DNA of 64,000 nucleotides. It comes from Agapanthus africanus. Lineage: Eukaryota > Streptophyta > Magnoliopsida > Asparagales > Amaryllidaceae. Made by a program: the position numbers and the translations under genes. Of this stretch, positions 45,707 to 59,200 are shown piece after piece; positions within the stretch are counted from its first letter, which is position 1, and each line of letters begins with the position of its first letter. The stretch covers positions 205,349,632-205,413,631 of the forward strand of contig JASDDO010000006.1 in assembly GCA_030015575.1 (NCBI GenBank). Reading direction: 5' to 3'. Under the pieces are notes generated by a model. The model saw only the letters and a list, made by a program, of their open reading frames with translations. It had not been told where the DNA came from and did not search any database.

Positions 45707-47720
45707 CGCCATTAACCTTACCTAGCTTGTTCTAATGTGTTTTTCAGTTCCGATCGACCGAAATTCCAAAAACCGTATTTTTCCTTCACATCAGTTTCTG
45801 TCGAAATTTTTTGGAGTCTAAAAATTTTTCAGGTTGTCTCAGAATGATGTGCAGGGAGTTCTAAGAATACAGCAAAAATTTGGTGACGTGACTCCTCCGT
45901 ACGACCGCGGAAGGGCGGCCAAAACCCCCTTTTGGCCGCGCTTCCGCCGCAGGAATGTGGGGTCGTGTGATCAATTTTTTGCAGTGGGCTTGTGGACTTA
46001 AATTAGGGGTTTTAGAATATTAAAATTGGGCCCAGGTTTTCTGTGAGTGCTACAGTTTTGATTAGGGGCCCACTTGTTAATTTTTGGTCAATCGGAAAAT
46101 TTTAAACACATTATTTCACAGTATTTACATTATATCTGCGACCGTGAATGTCACTCGATCGGTAAATCCGGTCTAACTGCTATAGCCCGGTTAGACGGAT
46201 TTGCGAACGTGACTTTCACGTTGATGTTCTATGTTTATGCTGTGATGTTGCGGATCGGTCGTGGGGGATAGCCTGGATGCAATGCTAGTACAGTGCTGTT
46301 GTATTATGTACATTTGATATTGCGGGACGAGCGTCCGACTTGTGGACTGCCGTCACTGCCTGTTTTTATTATTCTTTTGGGGCACGACCTGGTTGCGGTC
46401 GATGTACCCGGTATATGTATATTTTATTTTCTGTACTAGGATTACCCCGCGGAGGGGTGCACGGATAGCCGGGTTCCAGAGGGCAACGGGCCCGCATCTC
46501 ATGGCATTGAGACGGAGGGGGCCTCACTCTAGGATTGGCGGGCTATTCGCCGCACTCGTAGGGGGTATAGGTTGACCCAGGAGGGATGCCCAAGTTGCCG
46601 GATTCCGTGAAGTGCTGGGTGGTCCATTCACGGTGCTGAAGGGGGCTGCCTCGCTTCAGGTTTTGGCGGGTGACTTGCCGCGCCCGTAGGGGTCTAGGAT
46701 TTCATTGCACAGGCTATCCACACGACCAGGGGAACGTCGGGTTTCAGCAGCGGCTCTGTGAAACCCGGGGCTTCCAGATATCTGTATTATTCTGTGATGC
46801 TGTATATTTCTGTAATGTTGCTTTTTATCACGCCTTGAGCGAAAATAATATATTGGTATATATATTAGTAGATGTTGTATATGTTTTACATCCGCGCTAG
46901 TCCAGTCCCTGCTCTGTCGTTAGTAAGCTAACCTAACGGGTGATGACGGGACCCAGTGGCGAATGCGGATGGCATATACGTACATCAGTATATTTTCGTT
47001 CTTTGTGGTGTGATCATTTGATGGGACTGCGTTGATTCGGATCAATGCAAGATAAACAAACCTATTCTGATGTTGTTGGAACATTTTTTCAAAAAGCTGT
47101 TATTGCAAAGACGTTCACTTTTGTTTTGCATCGTGGTATTCATTTGGAATATCCTGCTCCTCAGTCGACGAGGCAAGGGCCGAGATCCCCTCACCGGGAG
47201 TGACCCCTTGGACAGAAGTTTGCGTCAGGGCAATAACTTCACTATAGCCGATTACTTTTGCTTTGCATCATGATATTCAGTTGGAATATCCTGCACCTCA
47301 TTCTACGGGGAAAGAGCCGAGATCCCTTCATCGGGAGTGACCTCTTTAGCAAAGGTTTTCGTCACTATATTTTATAAAAAGTTAACCGGTTCCTTCAACG
47401 ATATCAAGTTCATTACGTTAAAGGTTTTTCGCCAAAAACCAGTCGTAGACCTCCGTCATTTCAGATTAGTATTGCTTAGTATTCACGCTACGTTTGTCGT
47501 TGCTATTCGCCGAGGCGTAGTGTGCGGTAGCTTTGTTGTGCTATTCTGTTGCATGGATATGTGGATTGGTTAGGACAGTCGTACGACTTTGTTGATTATT
47601 CGTCAAGGGTCGTGCGGGTGGGTTTAACGCAATCAAGATAATGACGGGTTGAACTTGACTAGGGCCTTTTGATTTGTTGATTATTCGTCAAGGTCACTTG
47701 GGTCCTAGGGGTAAAAATCA
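45707..47720 (+). other. Copia C leader with stem-loops
   Basis: GC-rich stem-loop at 45907-45947: 18-base arms GCGGAAGGGCGGCCAAAA and TTTTGGCCGCGCTTCCGC with one mismatch and a CCCCC loop. Further stems: GGATAGCC/GGCTATTC around 46450-46560, CGGGTTTCA/TGAAACCCG at 46738-46767, the duplicated box at about 47120-47360, and the triple array at 47488-47520, 47583-47613 and 47659-47708, all with loop TATTC. No gene seen. Confidence 0.75.
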
Positions 47721-50700
47721 CATCGGGAGTTTCAAAAGAACTGAAACTTGCCAGGCATACGCATACCTTCTGGAGTGTGGTAGCGTGAGTGGATTCCGTC
47801 ACGTTATCATGCGATGATAGTTGGATCCCGATTCCCACTGATGAGTTATTTTACTCCTCGGGTGACACCGACTAGTTCTTCTTTCAGGTTTGGAGGAGAA
47901 TTTGAGATACAGTGGGAGGTTTCCAGATTAGACAAAGTGATAACCATTCTGATCTAGGCTAGAGTGCACGCTGAGTGTTTCTTTTCTCTCTCTCTTTGGC
48001 AGCGACCATTGACCCGACCCTGGACTATGACTCAGTGACCAAGTTGACCGAACCTTCTTAACATAGGCTTTTGGATTGTCAGAGTTGCAGACCTCATTGC
48101 CACTCCTACTTTTACCCTTTTCTCCAGGACACCCCGTATTACTACGAACGTCCACTTCCATTGGACAAAACCATCGTATGGTTAGATACGAACTCGAAGG
48201 ACTTCGAGGATGGTTTCTGGTTCTGAAGAAAACGAATAGGATTATTCAGTTGTCTTTTCTTTTCACCTTCTCTCATTGAGGGTACTCCTTAGTTTAGGAG
48301 ATAGTACACCTATTACGCAAATTAGATAGTCTTCTTCCAAACCTTAGGCTGGTGCCGAACGGTGGGGAATGAAGAAAACCAATTAGCATAACGACGGTGT
48401 GCAGAAGGTATTAAGTTAAGACAAAGCAAGGGATTAGTAGGAGGGCAAAGTAAATTGCGACTGATATTCACGACCAAACCAAGTATTTCTTCGCCAATCC
48501 TAAATCACCTTTGTATTTCTCCAGGACACTCCGTATCACTACGAAGATCCACAGTTTATTGGATACTCCATCGTATGGTTATATACGAACTCGAAAGGAA
48601 CTTGTTCCAGTTCGGGAATGGATTCTGGTTCAGGAGAAATAGGAATAAAATACATTCAGGTGTCTTTTATCTTCACATTCTCTCGCATTGCGAGTGTTCC
48701 TAGGATTGGGACAGTACACCCATTATGCTTATTGGATAGTCTTCTTCCAAACCATAGGCTGGTGCCGAACGGTAGGGAAGGAAGAAAACCATTTGGCCTA
48801 AAGGGGTGTACAGAAGGTAATGACTAAAGACATAGAAAGGGATTTGGAGAGGTGGCAAAGAATTACAAGGTTACAGTTGTGAATCTGGATAATGGAAGAG
48901 GCATTACTAGGAATACCAGGATACCCCATCGAGACATTTCAATGTTTCATTTTCACTGTGTAATGTTAAACGAAAACTGATTTCCCGATTAGACACTTGC
49001 TCCAGGGTATGTATTTACCAGGTTGGATTCTCACATCTGTATGGTTTTACAGATGCTGAGTGGGAGTAAGTTATTGGGAATTAGGTGACCATCCTCATTA
49101 TATCAGGATTCGTTGTAATTGGTGATATTTGAGGAAGCCACCTGGATTGTTTGCCGGTCGGCAAATATTTGGTTTTGAATATCCGCTGTTGTGTACCAAT
49201 TTCAAATTGATATATCTGTACGTCTATTTTCATAGAGTGAGATATACCTTTTGATATTATGTCGATGACATTTACCTATATCAGTGGATGGTTAGGTAAG
49301 GAGCATTAAACAGCGGTGTAATTCTTCTTAACCATAAGTACAGTTTTCAACCTGCGACGCACAGTGAAAGAGTTGTTAGACTCAGAGGACTTATACAGAG
49401 TATTGTATGTTGTCCAGTATCCATCAGGACAGAGGGGTTGGTCCTCATACTATATTCTGTTTACTTTTAACTTCTCTGGTTCTTAGACATGTGTTTCGTG
49501 GAAACACAGGGTCTAAGTTTTGAGGAGTTATAGGTATTTGAATAGAGTAGAGAACCAGGTATAGCAAGTATCGGGATTCTTCAAAGTGATCGAAGATGTA
49601 GATACTTCTGTATGGTATTCAGTTGATAGTAATGATTAAGAGAACTTGCTTCTCTTTCAAGATACTCATAATTGGAAGCATTCCTAAGTTGAGTAACGCT
49701 GATCGGCCTCCTTCCATTTACTTTACATGCACTGGAGATAGCTGCATGATTTGAATCTGGTTCAATTAAATCAGTGCCTCTGTTTCTATATTGGATATAG
49801 AACAGTTCATATCTTGACAATGTTAAGGTACGGGGAGTTGTCCGGCTTATGCTTAAAACCAGACACAGGACAACTCAAGGCACGTTTCTGTAATGGCTTT
49901 TTGTGGGTTGACCCAGGCTATGACGAGGGTTGATTTTCTACCATCTGGATGAACAATAGCAATATTGTTCTAGACTCGCCACAGTTTTTATTAAAAATGG
50001 ATTTTTTTCAGAAAAAGTAGTGGGAGTATGGTAGAACTGGAAGTAATTCCAGAACCACAAACGATTACTGAAGATTTGATAAGCAACCTAAAGATTCAAT
50101 CTGGTTTGACATTCCATTGGCCACTCCGTAGATAAGGTGGGTAACTTCAGGCACCCGAGAGGTACTCCGGTAGCCTCAAGGACGGTGACAGGGAAGTTCT
50201 TGTTTACCCACACTTGCCATTGCTGTTGTTCCAGGCTGTGAGACCCGGCAGGAGGATGAGTATAGCGTCGTTCTAAACTAGCTTTAGAAGTGCACGTCTA
50301 TATGACTCTCGCAGAGGGTTGTCGTAGTCAGTGGGAGCAGTGGAAGCATTGGTAGACATCAGGCTTATGTCTATTTATAGACTAAAGCAGATGTAGCGGA
50401 GATAGATCATCTATTTCTGATGTGACAGTCATAGGTTTGACATCATCAGAATAAGGGGTGGATCTGTTGAGAAGGTAGTAGGAAGTGATATTCCTATACT
50501 ACGATCGGTTATACTTTGGTCGTCACACAGTGGTTTCTCCACATAGGACTTAGATATTATATCGTATATTCTGGCTACTAGATCTATGGTTTTAGATCAA
50601 GATTTGGGTGGTTTCCCAATCTGGGTACCTTGACAGCATTCTATGAGTATTTAGAATGGACGACTCCTGACACGGTAGTGCACCTGCAGTTGATGGAGTC

Positions 50701-51378
50701 ACCCTCTCTAAAGGTGTCTTATAGACTAAAGGGGAGAGGGATACTCATGATTGGCAGATCACTTGCTTAGGCAATTGAGTCAATCATGAGATGTCAAGTA
50801 CCACACCAGATGTTGTTCTTGCAGTAGACGCAATAAGTTGATATTAATCCAATCCTGGAGAAACAGTCGGAAGCAGTTTTAGAACATAAGTTGATGTTCT
50901 AGGGATGTGATAACGACAGCCTCTTTTAGGAGACGATTATCATTCCAGGCTTCCAAGGTGACATGGATGGCAGAGTGGCTGTCAGAGTTATAGTTTCTCC
51001 TTCTGACAAGGGGCAGTATTTTGGACAGGTGGTCCAAGGCAATACTGAGGGAGGCATGGCGCTGGGTACTGATTAAGTTCAGTCATTGATACAGTCTAAG
51101 AAGTTTGGATTTGGAGTTCATTTATGAGCTAGGTCCCATCAGACATCCAGACATATTCTAAGACAGGTATTGCTCATTTCGGGAGATGGCTTTCTCCGCG
51201 AACTTGAGATATAGAGAGACATAGAAAGAAACATCACAGCGGATCCACTCACTGAGGCTATTCCTCAAACGCAATAGTTTCGCAAACGAGCTTTGTGAGA
51301 CTGACTAGTAGAGGAGTTGGGTGTTCGGTATCACACGGGCTGTGAGTATGCGGCATCGCAATAATTAGCCTTGAGTGC
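47721..51378 (+). pseudogene. Copia C decayed pol-derived region
   Basis: No frame above about 80 residues is convincing. Nucleotide traces of copia pol remain: the CTCTCTCTCTTTGGCAGCGACCA-like coding start also found in copia A is near 47980, an RT-like stretch matching the phrase IPMLHSV is near 50490, and the normal copia pol end (a DPLTxAIPQ-like phrase) is near 51240. A duplicated stretch with CTCCAGGACAC and CCCTTCCAAACCTTAGGCTGG-like phrases occurs at about 48110-48380 and 48515-48770. Heavily broken. Confidence 0.7.
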
Positions 51379-51389
51379 AAGTGGGAGAT
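51379..51389 (+). promoter_or_regulatory. Copia C polypurine tract
   Basis: AAGTGGGAGAT directly before the 3' LTR start TGTTGGAG. Confidence 0.9.
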
Positions 51390-53642
51390 TGTTGGAGATA
51401 GTGCCCTCAGAGTCAATTATTAGATCACAGGCACGTGATTGCAATGGTTGAGGGAGGACCTATCCCGGTAGGGCAGTCTTACTCGAGATGATAGTATGCT
51501 ATCTGGTTTACCTTTATCATCGTGTACTGTTTTAGGTGACCTGACATGTCTCTATTACACGTTGATAGAGCCCCTAGGATTCTTGCTTGACTGCCAGCAG
51601 TATGATGGCGATCATATACGTGGGAGCTGGTAGTCTATAAGCACATCCTTAAAAGGTCCCTAGTCGTAGGAGTTTCGAGACAGGGCATCGATACTCCATT
51701 AGTAGACTAGTGTATACAGTCGAGACCCCGACGAGGGGCGGTGGCCGGTCTCACAAGCCACTGGTGTCAGTTGGTTCACCTAAGATGTATACAGGTGCTC
51801 ATTGGGTTATGAGTACACCGGACAGGACTCGCCGGGAACATGCTAGTTGGTCTTATACCTGACGTCAGATAGCAGTTCCCTGGTGACATGTGTACAGGTT
51901 AGTTCATCGACCTGAGGATCGTCATTTGTCTCGTGTGAGTTCCCACTATGCTTTGATTACTACCCTACCACGGCTCAAAGGAGTCGTGCAAACAGGTTTT
52001 AGTTGGGTACAGTCCCGAGCCACATGGAGGCAGTGAGCGGATCTTCAGGGGTTCGTCTCTCCCGGTATTGGGGGTGAGGTCGCGCTGTGTCTAGGAGAGC
52101 CATTACGCAAAGCCCTCGGCCGAGGCAGGAGATTTACTGGTAGGTATTCCAGTAGTATCTCTGGGCGTTCTGGGCTACGCTCCGACACGACTTGTACCGC
52201 TTTTGGGGGTCTGACTTTCACCAACCCCCTAGGCCCGCCATGCGATGCTCATAGACGAACGGACCGGACTGTACGGATATTCTCACTGACAGGCTCAGTT
52301 GGGTGTCGGGGTGAGCTTCCTCATCGACGTCCCTTTTGGTCAATAGCTGGTGGCCCGTCACGTATTGGCTTATACCTCTGACGTGCTAGTGGTTAAATCC
52401 ACAGCTATCGTATTGACGAGTCTTTAGAGTCCACCACACTTTCAGTTACTCAAGCTTTCGGGCGAAACGCTGTAGAGGCCGTATGGAGATATGGCAGGGT
52501 CCGATCAGATACGTGCGGTATTGCACGGATCAGGATCGGACAGCTTTGTACTAGTGGCCGTATAGTTATATGGCAGGGTTCGATCAGATACGTGCGGTAT
52601 TGCACGGATCAGGATCGAACGGATTTTACTAGCCGGCTTTGGTTTAAGCCGGTACTAGTTTAGTACAGTGTAGATTTTGTCTCATTGCATTTGTATCCGG
52701 TCGGAATACAGATGCGGGTGTGTAGGCACAGTATCGGGGTTTTCTTGTAATTTATTACGGGACCAGTTTTCTGGAGTTGCCAGTTTGCATTCCGTTCCGG
52801 CCGGTTTTTCTTTGTTCTTTCCCGGCCGGACTTTTCTGATGGAGGGTGTTATTTGCAAGTTTGCAAATAACACATTGTGGAGGTTTTATTTGCATAAAGA
52901 TTGATATGATAAGCATCTTTGCTTTTCATGTATTTATTATGATAAGATTGGATTTGAGGTTGATTTGAGTTTTAGTGATGATTATGTCTTGGATGTGGTC
53001 ACCTTTCTTTTGCTCCTACCATCACCTCCCTTCATGCTTCATAATCTATCCTCCACCATTTCTAAAGAGAGAGAGATTATTATTATTCATGGTTGAGAAA
53101 AAAGAAAGAGAGAAGGAGAAAAAGAAAGAGAGAAGAAGAAAAAGAAAAGAGAGAAGAAGAAGGAGAGAGTTCTTCATTCTTGAGTGTTTCATCTTCTTGA
53201 TCTCATTCATGCTAGAAAAATGCAAGCACCATTTTTCTTATCTCATTTCCTCCATCAAGGCAACCAAAACCCAAGTGAGACACTACACTACACATTCTAC
53301 AGCATATCTTGAGCATGTCGAGTTGCCGGCTTCATGCGCGAGTTGCCTCGGTATTGAGGCGGGAGCCCGTAAAAGAAGAAGGCGATGTGGTGCCCTTTCC
53401 GGCGAGGAGGCGACGATGTGGAGGCAACACTTTCCGCGGGATATCGGGACGACGATGAGAAGACCGGAGGACTCGGATCACTCGGTATACTTCTTACCCT
53501 ATCTCTTGATTGCTAGCTTTAGGTTAATGGTAAACGATCCGGGTTTTCAATGTCCACGGTAGCGCCGGTTTCCGAGTAAGGAAAATTTTTATTCGGCATT
53601 TTGGCCTCGAGCAAGAGGCCGGGGCGCTGCCGTGGCGCAACA
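51390..53642 (+). repeat. Copia C 3' LTR
   Basis: Near-identical partner of 43448-45692. The central palindrome is longer here: GTGTTATTTGCAA, spacer GT, TTGCAAATAACAC at 52846-52873, which accounts for the 8-bp length difference. Confidence 0.93.
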
Positions 53643-54811
53643 GCTATATCACATATACCCGGCCGATATCTCATATCGCGAGAATCTAATACGGTATCAC
53701 ATACACGTATTGTTCTCGGTCCCGCACATATCATATATGTTCCCCTACTCCGTTTTGCCTGAGCCAAGAAACCTCTGTGTAGGACTCTAAAGAATCGTCA
53801 ATATGCCGGCAGTAGGTGATGATCATATTAAACATCCACAAGCTGCAAGCGGTCAGCTAAACGTAACAGCCACCCAGGTATTGAGCGATCAGAAGATCAA
53901 CAAGCAAGCCTGTACATTCTCCTGCGAATCCAATCAGTAACACACCCGTACAGTCTGGTCTCTTCGTCTGATATGTCGCATATCTCGCCTAGGGGTGGAA
54001 AACGTCAGACCCCAGTAGCTTGATAAGTCGTGTCGATATGAGGTCTATAATAGTTCGAGAAACTATTCATAACACTTACCAGTAAATCTCAGCAACCCTG
54101 GCCAGGGATTTCTAGTTATAGCCAATCGAACACCGCGCAACATCAACTCCCTATACCGAGAGAGGCGAATCCCCTCCTATCGCTCATTGCCTCCATGTGA
54201 TTAGGGACTGTACCCAAAAGCCATGTTTTTGCACACCCTCTTGGATGTGGTATGATGGAAATCAAAGCACAGTGGGAATCACACAAGACTCTATGACGAT
54301 CTCGGGTCTACAGACTAACCTGTACCAGTGTCACCAGAGAACTGTCATCTGACGTGAGGTATAATACCATCTGGGAGTTCTCGGCGAGTCCGTCCAGTGT
54401 TCCCAGTCTCCACTGAGCACCCGTACACCATCCTTGTTGTCAAACACCGATGGATATGGGATCATCCATCGCCCATCATATGGGTCAAGAAGCGCATACG
54501 CTAGTCTACTCTGGAGTATCGATGCCCTGTCTCGGTACTCCTACTACTAGGAACATTTGAAGGATGTACTTAGAGACTACTCTGTCCCCAGTAGTATGAT
54601 CTGCATCATATTCCTGCTAGTCAGGTACTCATCCTAAGGGCTTTATCAACATGTAACATAGAGACAATCAGAGTACATGTTAAGATAAAGAGTAACCAGA
54701 TAGCATACTATCATGTCGAGCAAGAAAGTCCTCCCTATATATGTCCAAGCATCCACTACAATATACATCGTATGTACAGTAATGGCCTATAGGGCATATA
54801 TATAACCATCA
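53643..54811 (-). repeat. Copia D 3' LTR, element-start part
   Basis: It starts with the second copy of GCTAT and continues ATCACATATACCCGGCCG as at 61785. It ends CATATATATAACCATCA next to the polypurine tract. Confidence 0.9.
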
Positions 54812-54822
54812 ATCTCCCACTT
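54812..54822 (-). promoter_or_regulatory. Copia D polypurine tract
   Basis: The minus strand reads AAGTGGGAGAT, the same tract as in copia C (51379-51389), directly before the LTR start. Confidence 0.85.
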
Positions 54823-55415
54823 GCACTAGGGCCATCTGTTGTGGTATCGAATACCCAACATACAGCTGTTGTTGATGTATCTCATACTCAACCATCCTAT
54901 AAAAGTCTTTACTGGGAAATAGGCCTTTGTGAGTGGTTCTGCTCTGTTGTCCTCTGTGTCTACTCTCCTAACCTCGATCTCCCTTGAGATCAACCATCTC
55001 CATGATCAGGCGATACTGCCTAAGAATATGTCTGGAACACTGATGGGACGGTGTTCTTAGGCCTAAGCCATAACTCCATTGTCACACAATGGCAGGAACG
55101 AAGTTCATCTCATGAACTAATATATATCCAGACTGGATCTTTGGTAGCATCCTTGGTAACGATGTATCTTGTCTTTAATCGTCTAGTAAGTCACGGTATC
55201 TAGCTTGGAACTCTTCCAACATACCGTCCCTCTACTGAGGGTAAAGACAATGCCTGCGACTAACATTCAGTCGTCCTTATCATCCTGGAACCTTTCCAGT
55301 GATTCTCCACAGGATCGATTGATACCATCTCACTACAACTAGTGAAAATCCTAATATCCATCTAGATCTATCTCATAGATCCATAATCCAGGATTTAGGA
55401 GGTATCACCTTGATC

Positions 55416-57740
55416 CTATATGGAGAATCCTTGTGATAAGCGGAGATTGACCAAGCGTAGCATAGGAAACTCCTTCCCTATCAAGAGTATGTCATCCACG
55501 TACTCTACGAGGATCACCACCATACTCTCTACGACCTTTTTGTATATACAAGGTTCATCTACCATTTTGATGAAGTCAAACTCTTTGACTATCACATCAA
55601 AACAGATGTTCCAACTCCGCGATGCCTGATTTATCACATAAAACATCTTGCACACGTTTTCGCTGCTCCCACTATCTACGAAGCCCTCTGGCTGTGTACT
55701 TATAGACGCTTTCTTCCAAATCAACATTTAGAAAAGCAGTCATGACACCCAACCGCCGGATATCGTAGTCATGGTATGTAGCCGTGGCAAGTAGGATCTG
55801 TATGGACTAAAGCATAGCTTTGAAAGTCTCAACTTTCCATGTACACCGAGTAATCTTCTCAAGATATACTTGCTGCTGATGGGGATTTAACCCTTCAGAT
55901 AAAGCAACCAAAGTCCATACTTTGTTGATGTATAAGGATTCCATCTCAGATCGCTAAGCATCCAACCATTCTTACAGAGTCCCACTCCTGATGGCCTGAT
56001 CGAAATAAGTTGGGTCATCATCTCATGATGCAATCCTCGATCCCACTGTCATAGAGAAAACCGAAGTATCTCTCAGGTGGGTGAAGAACCCTACCAGATT
56101 GGCGGAGAGGCTGAGATTCGTCGGAAACTATTGAATCCTTCGGTTCTACCAAATCATCAGTTGCAGTTTGTATAGCTAGAACTCCTTCCAGTTCTACCTC
56201 ATGACCATTAATTTCTTCACAAGAAATTCCCTTTCACAAAGGTGGCATGCTGAGAAACAAAAACACCTTTTGTTCCCCAATTTGGTAGAAGATATTCCCT
56301 TGCGAATGCTTGGGATATCCAACAAACTTCCACAGAACTGACGTTTCCTAGAGCTTGTCCATATTTTGCTTTTAGACATAGGCCAAACAACCCCAAATCT
56401 TAATATCTTTAAGAGATGGGCTCTTCCCATACCATATCACATATGGAGTAGTAGGCATCTGATTTGACTGGAACCCTATTCAATAAGTATGCAGCTTCTC
56501 AAGTGCATAACTCCCAAAAGGAAATAGGCAACTCAGTATTACTCATCATAGAGCACACCATATCACATAGGGTGTGATTGCTCCGCCGTGATACACCGAC
56601 GTACTGTGGTATATTCGGAGGAGTAATGCTGAGATAGAATCTCATTCTCCTTTAAAATAGTCCAGGAATTCCGTCCTCAAGTATTCTCCTCCTTGATCTC
56701 ATCAAAGGACATAATACTTATACTCGTTTTTGGTTCTCTACTTCTAACTCATATTCATTGAATTTCTCAAAAGATTCAGACTTGTGTTTCAACAGGAACA
56801 CATGTGCGAATCTTGAGAGACCATCAGTGAATATAATGAAGTATAAAGAACCGGTCCTGGCATGTATAGACAGGGGATCTTACATACATCATCATGTATT
56901 ATCCCAAGAGTTCACTAACTCTTTCTCTGTTTCCAATAAACAAAGTTGTGGTCATCTTATCTTTGTGACATGACCGGCAAGTTTCACAAGATGTAAATTC
57001 AAACTAATTTAAATATGCATCTAAATGTAACTTCAGCTAGTCGGGTCACATTGATATGACCTAGTCTATAAAACCTCAAGAAGGATCCGTTCATTTCTGA
57101 ACTCTTCCTCTTGTGTGTGTTCTGTACGTTAAGAACTGTAGTTTGTTTTAGAACGTCTATGCTTTTAGATAACGTGCCTGAACCGATCAACACTTGATAT
57201 AGGAAATGTTTAAAACATTATCCAACAATACAAAATTATATCCTTCTTTACTAATAAAGAGACTGATATGATATTGTATATCAAGTTCGGTATCTAATAA
57301 CATTCGTTCAGAATGAATGTATTCTGATAATACAGGGTGATAACTGCCAACAGACTTGGCTGCAACACTTGAATCATTTCTAACTCTTGAAACTTATCAC
57401 CTGTTCTCAGTTCTCTACCTATCTGTAACCCATGTAACAAATTACATTTGCAGGATCCTGATCCGGTATCTCATACCCAGGACGTAAAGGATACTGAGAA
57501 ACAGTTCTCGGTAATGAACACACCCGAAAAAGATGCATCAACATGAACTTTCATCGTTTGGGTGGCACGGGAATTCTGGTAATCCCCTATTTCCTGCTCT
57601 GTCTTATAACAATTATAAGTTGGAGCGAGACTAGCGTTCCTTAGCACAGTATAACAAGCGGGTTTGGTCAAAATATCCGTATTATTATCTTGATTAAGGC
57701 GTGACATGGTAGCTACCTGGAGAGAGAAAGAAGAAAACAC
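55416..57740 (-). pseudogene. Copia D pol remnants: protease-leading part, integrase and RT pieces
   Basis: Minus-strand phrases in order: FQVATM-like opening with MSRLNQDNN and YNCYKTEQEIGDYQNS (57471-57740, matching copia A), integrase C-terminal pieces including KILRFGVVWPM and a phrase equivalent to KVFVSQYATFLEKEFL (56194-56430), and RT pieces PEGFVDSGSSENVCKM, SRSWNICFDVIVKEFDF and ILVEYVDDILLIG (55416-55727). Decayed throughout, with many breaks. Confidence 0.82.
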
Positions 57741-57774
57741 CCAGCGTGCGCTTTTACAAGATTAGATTGATTAT

Positions 57775-59200
57775 CAATTTATCTAATCAGGATAGCTCCA
57801 ACTGTTTTAGTCAAATCTTCCTTCAAACCCTAAAAGGAAAGACTAGCCGGGATTAATTACACCCTACAAGTTCACCAATCTTTCAGCCAGGCCAGTGCCG
57901 GTACTTTGAGGGAGGTTTCCCGCGCTTTCGCATGGACCTAATTAAAATAAACCTCGTTTTCCCAGAGGCATAACCCCATTAACACCTTCTAGACACCTAC
58001 TCGATCGACTAATTGTAATGTGTAAAACTCTCCCAGGAGTAACTCTTACTCGCAGCGGGTATCGGGATCCAACTATCTCATAGAAGGTATGCAATCTCAT
58101 TGCAAATTTCAACACTTGAAATTCCCAATAATATTTTACCCCAAGCGTCCTATGACCTTGACAGAGGTCAACAAACCATAGGCTGCTAGTCAAGTTCAAC
58201 CCGTCATTTCCTGATTAAAGTAAAACCATCCGCACGACCTTTGACAGAGGCCAACAAGGTCGCACGACTACCGTAAATCAATCATATCATATGCTTATAC
58301 AGATAAGCACTAATCAGCTACCGCACACTACGCCTTGACAGAGGTCAAAAAACGTAGTACGAATACTAACTATTACTTATCTGAAATGACGGAGGGCTAC
58401 GACAGGTTTTTAAGAAAAACCTTTGCGTAATGAACTTGATATCGTTGTAGAATCAAGTGTTTTTTAATGGAATGTTTTTGAGGCATTTTCTAGTTTTACT
58501 AAAGAGGTCACTCCCGGTGAAGGGATCTCGGCTCTTTCCTTATCGAATAAGGTGCAGGATATTTCACAAATACCACTATGCAAAGCAAAAACTATAGAAA
58601 CTATCAAAAGACAAACCGAGTTTGTAGCATCTACCAGTTTTTCTAAAGAGGTCACTCCCGGTGAAGGGATCTCCGCTCTTTCCTTATCGAATAAGGTGTT
58701 GGATATTCTATAAGGAATACCGCTATGCAAAGCAAGAACTAGAGCTACCAGTTTTTAAACAAGTTTCTACAACATCTTTAGGTTTCTTTTATTTCATTTA
58801 TCTCATTAATGAAGTCCCATTTTATTATGTTTCACAAGCATCACATTTGAAACGAAATCTGCAATATAACATATATCTCATATATATAATATAAACATTC
58901 GTCTCAGGCAGTAATATGATCTCATCACAGAACATTGCAGCAGAAGATAACATATGAAATATTGGATATACTAGGACGTCCATGTTTTAATACGAGCCTT
59001 TATAAAACATGGATTCCACGGTCGCGATGAATAGCCAAACCCACATCGCTAGACCCCTACGAGAGCGGAAAGCAACACTGCCAATTCTAGGGTTAGGAGA
59101 CCCAGTCTCGATTCCTCGAGATGGTCTCCCACTGGACCCTGGAACTCGGTTACTTGTGCTCCCCGCCTTGGGTCTACCTAATGCGGAAAAGTGAATAATA
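57775..59200 (-). other. Copia D leader with conserved stem-loops and duplicated box
   Basis: Stem-loop array at 58328-58357 (CTACG/CGTAG), 58235-58262 (CGACCTT/AAGGTCG) and 58149-58182 (CCTATG/CATAGG). On the minus strand the inner part reads TTGAC-CTCT-GTCAA, with one wobble change in the middle copy. The duplicated box lies at about 58500-58580 and 58635-58735. A further stem TCCATGTTTTA/TAAAACATGGA is at 58979-59013. Order and context match copia A and C. Confidence 0.75.

Larger units (their letters stand above)
43448..53642 (+). mobile_element. Copia C: young copia-type element with a non-coding interior
   Basis: LTRs 43448-45692 (2245 bp) and 51390-53642 (2253 bp), borders TGTTGGAGATAG and GTGGCGCAACA, perfect 5-bp duplication GCTAT (43443-43447 and 53643-53647), primer site and polypurine tract. 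By eye about 25 substitutions separate the LTRs, near 1 percent, so insertion was recent. The interior (5.7 kb) is clearly derived from a copia element (leader stem-loops, duplicated box, traces of RT and of the pol end) but has no substantial reading frame. It was probably already defective when it moved. Confidence 0.92.

Noticed and set aside
47928-49933. Several 60-80 residue frames inside copia C
   Set aside because: None shows a domain; position and nucleotide traces indicate decayed pol or leader sequence.
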